From Rhodocyclales bacterium (GTDB taxonomy: Bacteria > Pseudomonadota > Gammaproteobacteria > Burkholderiales > Rhodocyclaceae), in assembly GCA_016214145.1 (NCBI GenBank), contig JACRPA010000005.1:1-64000 (forward strand): DNA of 64,000 bases. Direction: 5' to 3'. The position numbers and the translations under genes were made by a program. A model generated the notes under the pieces. The model saw only the letters and a list, made by a program, of their open reading frames with translations, ran no database searches and was not told where the DNA came from. How positions within the stretch are numbered: position 1 is the stretch's first letter; every line of letters starts with the position of its first letter. Below, piece after piece: positions 29,103 through 35,688 of this stretch.

Positions 29103-29211
29103 TACCGGAGTCTATTTTCTTGAAGAAATCGACTCCAGTAACAGTTAATTACGTCCTGCCTCGACGCAGGGACGCCTCGGCCAAGGACGTTTTTGCCATA
29201 GCCGCTTGTTC

Positions 29212-30156
29212 CTATAAGCCGGCCTTGCGATACCACTCCTGGGCCTTCTGATTGTCCTTGTCAACGCCCAAACCAATCTCATACATGAATCCAATGGACA
29301 TACAGGATTCCTTGAAAAAGTGCGTACCCTTTTCTAATTCCTGCGCAAGGATGAAACAAGATTTTGCGTCAGAATAACGCTGGAGAGCGACGAGCTTCTT
29401 GCCGCGTCGAAAGTAGGTTTCAGCGAGTACCCCCTGTTGTGCTTGGGCGCAGTTATCACCCCCGAGTTCATCAAGTTCCGTCTTGAGTGATTCACTGACC
29501 CGTTGTTCAGCAACTGCCCGTCGGTTCTTAAGGAAATCTGTAGCTTCTCCTGCTGTCATGCGCGATGTATTGCAGAGAACATAGCCACTAATCGTTGCAT
29601 TTGAGGCTGAGCCCCATACTACGATTCCATGGCGTATTGGGACTGGCGATAAACGGCTGTCCTGAGAATTGAAAGTGTCGACATTGACGTATGCGTCCTT
29701 GCCGCACAGCTGGTCAGCTCTCTTCTTCCAGGTCTCGGCTGCCCCATCAACACTCGCCCAGAGTGCAGTATTGCTTGTTGCCGACATTCTGAAGAATCCA
29801 GGTTGCAATTCCTCCTCGATAAAACCGCCTCCCAATAAATTGATTCCGTCGGCTTTCAAATTATGTGTAGAAGCACAACCGGTAATCGCAAGTATTCCGA
29901 TAACAAGAAAGACCGAAGAAGGAAGAGGGACGCGGAACTCGCCGCTGTAGTGCTTTTCCGCCAAGGGCACGGGAATGGTCTCGCCAGCGGTCTGCATGTC
30001 GGCCACCGCCTCGGATACGACCCGGCGGATTCCCTTCAACGCGGCTTCGGACGTCTTCGCCAGCCATGACAGCGACGGAAATTCGGCGCACAGGCCGATA
30101 TGTTCGCCGTCCTCGGCCGACCAGGTCACGCGGTAGGTGTAGTGATCAACGCTCAT
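29212..30156 (-). CDS. In-frame fusion of a HicB antitoxin N-terminus to a lipoprotein
   Basis: A 314-residue hybrid. Residues 1-77 (MSVDHYTYRVTWSAEDGEHI...SGEFRV) match a HicB-type antitoxin up to the point where the ribbon-helix-helix DNA-binding end should start. Residues about 82-314 are a lipoprotein: SVFLVIGILAITGC with lipobox Cys94, then an unknown domain and a C-terminal Sel1-like repeat (MYEIGLGVDKDNQKAQEWYRKA). No ATG, GTG or TTG exists at the lipoprotein boundary, so it depends on the hicB start and its signal sequence is now internal. Composition changes at the junction (near 29920). Probably a deletion joint, and both halves are likely impaired. Confidence 0.75.
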   Translation of the reverse strand: MSVDHYTYRVTWSAEDGEHIGLCAEFPSLSWLAKTSEAALKGIRRVVSEAVADMQTAGETIPVPLAEKHYSGEFRVPLPSSVFLVIGILAITGCASTHNLKADGINLLGGGFIEEELQPGFFRMSATSNTALWASVDGAAETWKKRADQLCGKDAYVNVDTFNSQDSRLSPVPIRHGIVVWGSASNATISGYVLCNTSRMTAGEATDFLKNRRAVAEQRVSESLKTELDELGGDNCAQAQQGVLAETYFRRGKKLVALQRYSDAKSCFILAQELEKGTHFFKESCMSIGFMYEIGLGVDKDNQKAQEWYRKAGL

Positions 30157-30333
30157 TGCGCATTCCTTCCAGTTTGTCGATTGCAAGCAGCACCTGCCTG
30201 ACCTGATACGCTTTGGCTTTGCCTCTGTCGTCCTGGATGTTGATCCGCGGATCGCCCACCCAGGGCGTCTTGAAGATGGCGTTGCTGGTGCCCGTCTGGC
30301 GCGGCTTCCCGAAATGCGCCTCGCAAACCTTCT
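30146..30333 (-). pseudogene. hicA: hicA toxin remnant, 5' end replaced
   Basis: The C-terminal 60 residues of a HicA mRNA-interferase-type toxin are readable (KVCEAHFGKPRQTGTSNAIF, then KTPWVGDPRINIQDDRGKAK and AYQVRQVL). The natural N-terminus is gone. A MITE is inserted at KV, and upstream of it only about six further HicA-frame residues (FGDLKK) remain before the rhuM remnant. It overlaps the hicB start by 11 bp, the usual hicAB arrangement. Confidence 0.75.
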
Positions 30334-30514
30334 CCTGATTAGTGACAAACCTCAGCTTCGTCATTCCGGGCAAGCGAAGCGCGACCCGGAATCCAGAACA
30401 GCCGCTGAAAAAGTCCCTGGATTCCGGGTTCCACCCTTCGGGCGGCCCCGGAATGACGGCTTCGGTGAGACGCTCGACCACGTGCTGAGGTTTGTCACTA
30501 ATCAGGAACCTTCT
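30326..30514. mobile_element. MITE-like element with 23-bp terminal inverted repeats and 8-bp target duplication
   Basis: The element is 30334-30506 (173 bp). Its ends are perfect inverted repeats (left 30334-30356 beginning CCTGATTAGTGACAAACCTC, right 30484-30506). It is flanked by AACCTTCT at 30326-30333 and again at 30507-30514, the target-site duplication. The interior carries GTCATTCCGGGC...CCCGGAATCCAG and its inverted partner, related to the dRS3-like repeats elsewhere in the window. It has no coding capacity. Removing it and one target copy restores the frame GDLKKVCEAH of hicA. Confidence 0.88.
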
Positions 30515-30782
30515 TGAGATCGCCAAATAGAAGCCAACCGGCTTGTCCGAACCGGCAATGTGCAAATTTTGCACATACTGAATCCGGGTCGAGTTCGCCC
30601 TCTCGAAACACGTTGCGGACGTGCTTGGTGATGACCGACCGCACGCGCCCGAACAGCTCCGCCATCTGCGCCTGCGTCAGCCATACCGTGTCGCGCTCCA
30701 GCCGCACCTCGGCCAGCGCCGAACCGTCCTCGGCCTGATAGACCCGGACCTCTCCGCCGTTGATCGGGCCCATCCCGCTCAT
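30508..30782 (-). pseudogene. rhuM-family gene remnant
   Basis: The N-terminal 66 residues match RhuM/virulence-protein family proteins (GGEVRVYQAEDGSALAEVRL, then RDTVWLTQAQMAELFG and VITKHVRNVFREGELD). After DPDSV the match continues in another frame (VQNLHIAGSDKPVGFY), showing a single-base frameshift. The gene then stops matching and runs into the hicA fragment. The C-terminal three quarters are missing. Confidence 0.75.
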
Positions 30783-30952
30783 GCCCCGGTCTCCATGGGT
30801 CGTCTTGCAGAATTATTCTGAACGGATGGAGTGTAACAGCGAGCCGCGACTTCCGGCCGCGACCGGGAGTTGCCTGCAATATCGACCGCCGCCTGCTCGT
30901 AGTCTGAATATCGCCGTATCCCGGCGACTGACTTTTCCCGGAAGAACCGAGA

Positions 30953-31594
30953 CTATCGCAGGTCGTGCCCTGCCATCAGTTCCGCCATCGCCGCATTCCC
31001 GTTCGGATCATCCGGCGAACTCAGTCCTGCGGCCACCCCGGCCCGGTCGGCCTCGGGGCGGTTCTGGCTCAACTTCCACTTGCCTTCGATGCGGTCGATC
31101 GGGATTTCGATGCCGACGATGGCTTTCATCTGCGCGGCGATGTAGTCGTCCGGAGCGTCGCCGACCGCCCAAGGCTGGGGGCGGGCGCGTTCCTGGGCGT
31201 GCGTGAGGTCGTCGATCTGCCGCCGCAGCCAGGCCGCATCCTCGACGAGGCGCGGCTTGCCCCAGGCATGAACGGTGACGTAGTTCCATGTCGGCACCAC
31301 CTTCTGCGTTTCCTGCTTGGTTGGATACCACGAGGGCGTGATGTAGCCCTGCGGCCCCAGGAACACGACGAGGCATTCGGCAACGCCCTGCACGTCGCGC
31401 CAGTGCGGATTGGCCCGCGCCACGTGGGCGCGCAGGGTGCCGCTCTTGCCCTCCTCGGCATAGATCAGGAAGGGGACGGGCGTGGCGAGCAGGCCGCTTG
31501 CGCCTGCGGTGGTCAGCAGGCCAAGCGGGTGCTGCCGGATGAGTTCGTGCAGAACCTCGATGCGCGCTTCGCGGAAGGCGGGCGGGATGTACAT
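30953..31594 (-). CDS. PaiB-family FMN-binding protein
   Basis: A 213-residue protein starting MYIPPAFREARIEVLHELI. This N-terminus and the motifs GLLTTAGASGLLATPVPFL, HVARANPHW, LVVFLGPQGYITPSWYP and VPTWNYVTVHAWG are those of PaiB-type FMN-binding split-barrel proteins. They are annotated as negative transcriptional regulators in Bacillus, but a flavin or heme enzyme role is equally possible. The gene is free-standing between degraded toxin-antitoxin loci. One copy of the 11-mer (30926-30935) lies just after its stop. Confidence 0.88.
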   Translation of the reverse strand: MYIPPAFREARIEVLHELIRQHPLGLLTTAGASGLLATPVPFLIYAEEGKSGTLRAHVARANPHWRDVQGVAECLVVFLGPQGYITPSWYPTKQETQKVVPTWNYVTVHAWGKPRLVEDAAWLRRQIDDLTHAQERARPQPWAVGDAPDDYIAAQMKAIVGIEIPIDRIEGKWKLSQNRPEADRAGVAAGLSSPDDPNGNAAMAELMAGHDLR

Positions 31595-31644
31595 CGGGCG
31601 GCTCCGGTTGGGGGTGGATTCGCGCTTGCGACCAAACTTTGCAG

Positions 31645-31968
31645 TTACGCGAACACAACCTTTGTTCGTCCGGGAACTGTACCTCTGGAGCGCGAGGCTT
31701 TCCGCACAACGATCTCCACGTCCCGGCCGAGTCGGTTCAGGCAATCGAGCATCCGGGCCTCGCTGATCCCGCGGAATTGCCCGCGCAGCATGTTGGACAG
31801 CTTGGGCTGGGTCATGCCGAGGATTTCGGCGGCCTGCTGCTGGGTCAGGTGGCGCTGCTTGATGATTTCGCCGATCTTCGCCGCCAGGTGCGCCTTCACC
31901 AGCATTTCGCCGGCGTCGGGCATGCCGATGTCGGCGTAGACGTTGTTGCTGCCTTTCTCGATTTTCAT
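31645..31968 (-). CDS. XRE-family antitoxin-like regulator
   Basis: A 107-residue protein with a central Cro/C1 helix-turn-helix (LTQQQAAEILGMTQPKLSNMLRGQF) and the family ending RMLDCLNRLGRDVEIVVRK. This is the antitoxin type that pairs with Gp49/HigB-like toxins. Its ATG overlaps the stop of such a toxin gene by 4 bp, but the toxin is truncated. It may persist as an orphan regulator. Confidence 0.87.
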   Translation of the reverse strand: MKIEKGSNNVYADIGMPDAGEMLVKAHLAAKIGEIIKQRHLTQQQAAEILGMTQPKLSNMLRGQFRGISEARMLDCLNRLGRDVEIVVRKASRSRGTVPGRTKVVFA

Positions 31969-32177
31969 TTGCTCGTTCCTTTTGCGTGCGCTTCCGCTGC
32001 CTTCAGTCTTTCGCGGATCAGGTCAATGTCGGGCTTGGGCGTTCCGATGCCGTGGCTCGACTTTTTCTGGAAGCAGTGCAGGACATAGACGGTGTCTCCG
32101 AACTTGACCGTGTAGACCGCCCGGTAGGCGTCGCCTCTGAACAGAAGATCGGTTTCGGCTGATCGGGCATCGATGGA
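31965..32177 (-). pseudogene. Truncated Gp49/RelE-like toxin
   Basis: The open frame reads AETDLLFRGDAYRAVYTVKF, then GDTVYVLHCFQKKSSHGIGT and PKPDIDLIRERL, which is the C-terminal two thirds of a phage-derived Gp49-like (DUF891) toxin. A TAA stop at 32178-32180 closes the frame just before this, and no start codon in frame precedes the conserved part. The N-terminal segment typical of the family is absent. It ends in an ATGA overlap with the antitoxin. Confidence 0.7.
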
Positions 32178-32204
32178 TTATACCCAAATGGATATATGAC
32201 GCAA
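32177..32204 (-). promoter_or_regulatory. Candidate promoter for the toxin-antitoxin remnant
   Basis: On the minus strand, TTGCGT (32204-32199) and TATAAT (32182-32177) are separated by 16 bp. The -10 is a perfect consensus and would start transcription near 32170, inside the toxin remnant, allowing antitoxin expression. Confidence 0.45.
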
Positions 32205-32337
32205 TCTTCATTGCATCGCCGCCTTGGGGGCTGATTTTTCTTGGCGGCGCTGGGACTGTCACGAAGCTCGGGGACGCCGCATTGCTGCGGCGCCCCCGAC
32301 GATTCGCATATTCACGCGGTCAGACGGCCGCAGAGGC

Positions 32338-33021
32338 TTACTTCGCCGCGAAGCAGTAGAACAGTCCGTCGCCGCCCGTGGGGCGGATCTTCTCCATGCT
32401 GCAGCCGAGCGTCGGGTGGGCGGAGTTCCAGGAGACGGCCCACTGCGCGTCGCCCGGGCCGGCGCGGTCGTGGTGGCCGGTCATGGCGGCGCCGTCGTTG
32501 CCGCCGTTGGTCCAGTTGCCGCAAGTCATGTCGGAGAAGGGCTTGCCGGGGAAGGCGGTACCGTCGGGCCGCGAGCCGGTGAGCATGTCGTGCTTGTTGG
32601 GCTTCTCGGTGCGGCCGTTGACGATCTGGCCCTTTTCGTCGAGGGCCGTCTGCTTGGTCAGGTTGCTGCCGGCCGAGTGCAGCTCGTCGACGCTGCGCGC
32701 GATGACCTCGCCCTTGGCGTTCTGCCACGGGCCGGCGCCGATGCGGTCGCGGGCGTTGACGAAGTCCTTGCCGGCCAGCGTCGAGGCCTGGGTGCTGAGG
32801 TAGGCGCGCCAGGTGCGAGGGCCGGCGCCCGCCGCCTGCGCCAGCGACTGGCAGTGCCGGTCGGCGCCGTCGAGGCCGCCCAGGTCGCCGCCCTTGCCGG
32901 GGTTGGCGCTGGTGACGAAGAAGGTCATTTCCTTCGGGCCCTGCTGCATGCTGGCGCAACCCGCCACGCCGATCACGCCCATCACGCCTGCCGCAGCCAG
33001 CCATATCGTTTTTCTTTGCAT
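32338..33021 (-). CDS. Lectin-like lipoprotein
   Basis: A 227-residue lipoprotein. The signal is MQRKTIWLAAAGVMGVIGVAGC (lipobox VAGC, C22). The mature part begins MTFFVTSANPGKGGDLGGLDGADRHCQSLA and later has DMTCGNWTNGG and GCSMEKIRPTGGDGLFYCF. This is the endostatin/collagen NC10-like lectin fold often annotated simply as lectin in Proteobacteria. Cysteines in the mature part probably form disulfides. The function is unknown; it is likely attached to the outer membrane. Spacing suggests its own transcript. Confidence 0.8.
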   Translation of the reverse strand: MQRKTIWLAAAGVMGVIGVAGCASMQQGPKEMTFFVTSANPGKGGDLGGLDGADRHCQSLAQAAGAGPRTWRAYLSTQASTLAGKDFVNARDRIGAGPWQNAKGEVIARSVDELHSAGSNLTKQTALDEKGQIVNGRTEKPNKHDMLTGSRPDGTAFPGKPFSDMTCGNWTNGGNDGAAMTGHHDRAGPGDAQWAVSWNSAHPTLGCSMEKIRPTGGDGLFYCFAAK

Positions 33022-33185
33022 GACGCGTTCCTTTCGTTTTCTGTTGGGGGGAGGCAGACGGCGAATGCGATCTGCCTGAAACCGATCTTGCGGCAGTTGC
33101 CCGGGATCGTCAATGTTCGACCCTGGTCGGGGCCCGGCGATCCCCCTCTGGTGGTAAGGTTTAGTTTTCGCTCGCCGGACGGAAC

Positions 33186-33629
33186 ATGATCTCGATTTTG
33201 AGACTGCCGCTGCTAATGCTGGCCTGCCTGTCGTCCGCGCCGGCCTTCGCCGCGGACGACGACGAGTCGCCGCTGTGGGATTTCGTGCGCGGGCGCTACA
33301 CGCTGATCGGCCGCCAGCCCGACAGTCAGGCGACCTACACGGGCACGGCGAAGATCGAACGGGTCGGCAAGCAGTTGCGGCTGACGCGGACGATCGCGGG
33401 AAAGCAGGAGCGCATCTTCGGCACCGTTCGACGCGCCGACCCGGGCGAGGCCTGGGTGCTGTCCTTCAAGTGGGACCGGCGTGTGCCGATGGAGATGGTC
33501 TGCCTCGTCGGCCCGGATCTCGACAACTACGCGCGCCTCACCTGCCACTGGGGAAGAGCGGACAACCCGCACGCGCAGCCGGGCATGGAAGCCTACTTCG
33601 CGCAGGAGCCGTGGGACCCGGTGAAGTGA
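33186..33629 (+). CDS. Small exported protein, unknown function
   Basis: A 147-residue protein with a signal peptide cleaved after FAFA-like sequence (MISILRLPLLMLACLSSAPAFA). The mature part is beta-rich (RYTLIGRQPDSQATYTGTAKIERVGKQLRLTRTI), which suggests a lipocalin-like or FABP-like barrel, but no family was recognised. Two cysteines (MVCLVG, LTCHWG) may form a disulfide. It is followed after 9 bp by the left 31-bp repeat of the higBA cassette. Confidence 0.75.
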   Translation: MISILRLPLLMLACLSSAPAFAADDDESPLWDFVRGRYTLIGRQPDSQATYTGTAKIERVGKQLRLTRTIAGKQERIFGTVRRADPGEAWVLSFKWDRRVPMEMVCLVGPDLDNYARLTCHWGRADNPHAQPGMEAYFAQEPWDPVK

Positions 33630-33710
33630 GGCCGCACCCTACTTCGCCATGCGCGGCGCCGGATCGCGCCCATCGCTTGTAAAGCGTCGCTTTCCGCATT
33701 ACAATCCGCC

Positions 33711-33989
33711 ATGATCAAATCGTTTCGCCACAGGGGGCTCGAAGCGTTCTTCCGTCGTGGCAGCAAGGCGGGCATTCAGGCCCATCATGCGACTCGATTG
33801 AGGGTCATGCTGACGGCGCTGGATTACGCGAAGCGGCCGGAGGACATGATTGCGCCGGGCTGGCGATTTCACGGATTGAGCGGCGAGCTGAAGGGTTTCT
33901 TCTCGGTCACGGTGAATGGCAACTGGCGGATGATTTTCCGCTTCGATGGCAAGGATGCCGAACTGGTCGATTATCTTGATTACCACTAG
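33711..33989 (+). CDS. higB: HigB-type mRNA-interferase toxin
   Basis: A 92-residue RelE/ParE-fold toxin. Typical HigB features are KSFRHRGLEAFFRRGSKAGI at the start and the core WRFHGLSGELKGFFSVTVNGNWRMIFRFDGKDAELVDYLDYH at the end, with the catalytic-type Arg and His/Tyr residues. The length is exactly that of the family. HigB cleaves mRNA on the ribosome. It is followed after 13 bp by higA, and both lie within the 31-bp-repeat cassette. Confidence 0.94.
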   Translation: MIKSFRHRGLEAFFRRGSKAGIQAHHATRLRVMLTALDYAKRPEDMIAPGWRFHGLSGELKGFFSVTVNGNWRMIFRFDGKDAELVDYLDYH

Positions 33990-34002
33990 AAAGGAACACG
34001 GC

Positions 34003-34281
34003 ATGTCGCGTATGCACAACCCCGCGCACCCTGGCGAAGTGCTGCGGGAGTATTTGCCCGAATCGCTCGGAGTGGGTGAGGCCGCCCGGCGGCTTGGAGT
34101 TACCCGCCAGGCGCTTTCCGCGCTGTTGAATGGCCGCGCCGGCGTCAGCGCCGCCATGGCATTGCGCCTCGAAAAGGCCCTTGGAACCAGCGCGGAGATG
34201 TGGCTGGAGATGCAAGCGGGCTACGACTTGTGGCAGGCCAGGCAGCATCGCCAGCCTAAAGTGATGCGAATCGCGGCGTAA
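34003..34281 (+). CDS. higA: HigA antitoxin
   Basis: A 92-residue XRE-family antitoxin. It has the HigA opening MSRMHNPAHPGEVLREYLPE, a helix-turn-helix (VGEAARRLGVTRQALSALLNGRAGVSAAMALRLEKAL) and the ending EMWLEMQAGYDLWQ. ATG 34003 follows AAAGGAAC. It neutralises HigB and represses the operon. Only 8 bp separate its stop from the right repeat and nosD stop. Confidence 0.94.
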   Translation: MSRMHNPAHPGEVLREYLPESLGVGEAARRLGVTRQALSALLNGRAGVSAAMALRLEKALGTSAEMWLEMQAGYDLWQARQHRQPKVMRIAA

Positions 34282-34289
34282 TTGCCGGA

Positions 34290-35489
34290 CTACTTCGCCA
34301 TCCTCGGCGCCGGATCGCGCAGGATGAGCGAGGGCGAGGCGAAGGGGGCGAGGCGTTCGAGGAGGTCGAGCAGTTCCAGCGCCGGCGAGTTGGCGAAGAA
34401 TTTCGCGCGCGGCGTTTCCATCCAGATGCGGTCGGTGTAGAGCCAGATTTCGTGCGGCGTGTCGCCGATGCCGTCGCCGTCGCGGTCGAAGCCCTGGTAG
34501 TCGCTCCAGGCGTTGCCCTGCCACAGGTTCGACTCGCCGACGCCGGCGGCGCTGACCGCCACTTGCGTCAGGTTGTTCTCGAAGCGGTTGCCGGTGATGC
34601 GGTGGCCGCCTTTCTCGCCGTAGAAATACATGCCGGTGACGTTGTGGGCGAAGCGGTTGTTGCGCACCGTGAGCACGGCCTCGTCGTTGAGCGGCGAGTT
34701 GGCGGAGAGGCCGGCCGCGCAGTGCAGCACGTCGTTGCCCTCGACCAGTGCATTGCCGCTGTCCTTGAAGGCGATGCCGGCGCCGCCGCCGTCGAGGGCG
34801 TGGGCGATGGTGTTGCCGCGCACGGTCACGTCGGGCGAATAGAGCACCACGATGCCGGTGTCGGTGTCGCGCAGGTCGTTCCGCTCGATCAGCGTGCGCG
34901 GCGAGAAGACGAGGTGCATGCCGTAGCGGCCGTCCGTCAGCATGTTGCCGAGGATGCTGTTGTCGGGCGAGTTGGCAAAGGTGAGGTCGCGCACGGTGCG
35001 GAAGGTATTGCCCACGATGCGGTTGTGGCGGCTGTTCCACAGGCGCAGGCCGTCGCCGCGCGCGCCGCGCGGGGCGAGGCGTCCGGCGACGGTGTTGTTG
35101 GCGATGCGGTTGCGGTTGCCCTGTTTGACGTGGATGCCGAACAGCACGTCGTCGATGACGTTGCCCTCGACGCGGTTGTCGTCGCCCTCGACGAGCAGGC
35201 CGGCGTCGACGCTGTCGTGGCTGTCGCCGGAGCGGGTCAGGCGCAGCCCGCGCACGGTGGCGCCGCTGGCGGCGAGGGTCAGCACCGTGCCGAGGCCGCT
35301 GCCCTCGAGGATCACCTTGCCGGCGCCGTCCAGGGTCATCGGTTTGGCGATGACCGCCGGACCGGCATAGGCGCCCGGCGCCGGGCGCAGCACGCCGCCC
35401 GGCGGCGTCGCGTCGATGAGCGGCTGCAGCGGGGGCGCGGCGTGGACGGCCGTGCAGAGGAAATAGAGAAAAGTCAGTCTGCGCAACAC
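34290..35489 (-). CDS. nosD: NosD-like periplasmic copper-binding/maturation protein
   Basis: A 399-residue exported protein with a signal peptide (MLRRLTFLYFLCTAVHA) and a right-handed parallel beta-helix (CASH) repeat. Repeats such as NRVEGNVIDDVLFGIHV and NRIVGNTF are regularly spaced. The C-terminus (NLWQGNAWSDYQGFDRDGDGIGDTP... ILRDPAPRMAK) is that of nitrous-oxide-reductase maturation protein NosD. No nosZ, nosF, nosY or nosL is adjacent, so it is an orphan here. The signal peptide contains the 11-mer at 35469-35479. Confidence 0.88.
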   Translation of the reverse strand: MLRRLTFLYFLCTAVHAAPPLQPLIDATPPGGVLRPAPGAYAGPAVIAKPMTLDGAGKVILEGSGLGTVLTLAASGATVRGLRLTRSGDSHDSVDAGLLVEGDDNRVEGNVIDDVLFGIHVKQGNRNRIANNTVAGRLAPRGARGDGLRLWNSRHNRIVGNTFRTVRDLTFANSPDNSILGNMLTDGRYGMHLVFSPRTLIERNDLRDTDTGIVVLYSPDVTVRGNTIAHALDGGGAGIAFKDSGNALVEGNDVLHCAAGLSANSPLNDEAVLTVRNNRFAHNVTGMYFYGEKGGHRITGNRFENNLTQVAVSAAGVGESNLWQGNAWSDYQGFDRDGDGIGDTPHEIWLYTDRIWMETPRAKFFANSPALELLDLLERLAPFASPSLILRDPAPRMAK

Positions 35490-35568
35490 GGCGATATTGT
35501 TGCCCTTCGCGCCGCGGACGCCTTGCCTTGCGTCAAATTGATTGGCGCGAATGATTGACGAATTGCGT

Positions 35569-35627
35569 GGGAGCGGCGTCCACGCCGCGATAGCCGCCGC
35601 CGATATCGCGGCGTGGACGCCGCTCCC
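35569..35627. repeat. 24-bp perfect inverted repeat (GGGAGCGGCGTCC type)
   Basis: GGGAGCGGCGTCCACGCCGC plus GATA at 35569-35592 is inverted exactly at 35604-35627, with an 11-bp loop. It lies between the nosD-like and TPM genes in a 199-bp gap. The stem could end transcription or be a REP-type element; there is no T-run. Confidence 0.9.
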
Positions 35628-35688
35628 CCATCGGTGTTTCAGGGCAGAAAGGCTTTGACCGAGGCCTGACGCAAATCAGGCACCTCAA

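Larger units (their letters stand above)
33639..34320. repeat. 31-bp direct repeats bracketing a higBA cassette
   Basis: The copies at 33639-33669 and 34290-34320 (CTACTTCGCCAT...CGGCGCCGGATCGCGC) match at 29 of 31 positions. On the minus strand both encode RDPAPRMAK-stop, the exact C-terminus of the nosD-like gene, and they differ only by a synonymous Arg codon. The right copy is the live nosD end. The left copy lies across the toxin-antitoxin pair, directly after the preceding gene. This is the pattern of att sites that restore a gene end on integration. Confidence 0.85.

Noticed and set aside
29107-29135. Hairpin GGAGTC...GACTCC, considered as a terminator between convergent genes.
   Set aside because: The stem is short with a long AT-rich loop and no U-tract. 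Kept only as a remark.
32023-32262. A 79-codon minus-strand frame starting MTVPAPPRK over the toxin remnant.
   Set aside because: It is out of frame with the recognisable toxin C-terminus and has no family match.
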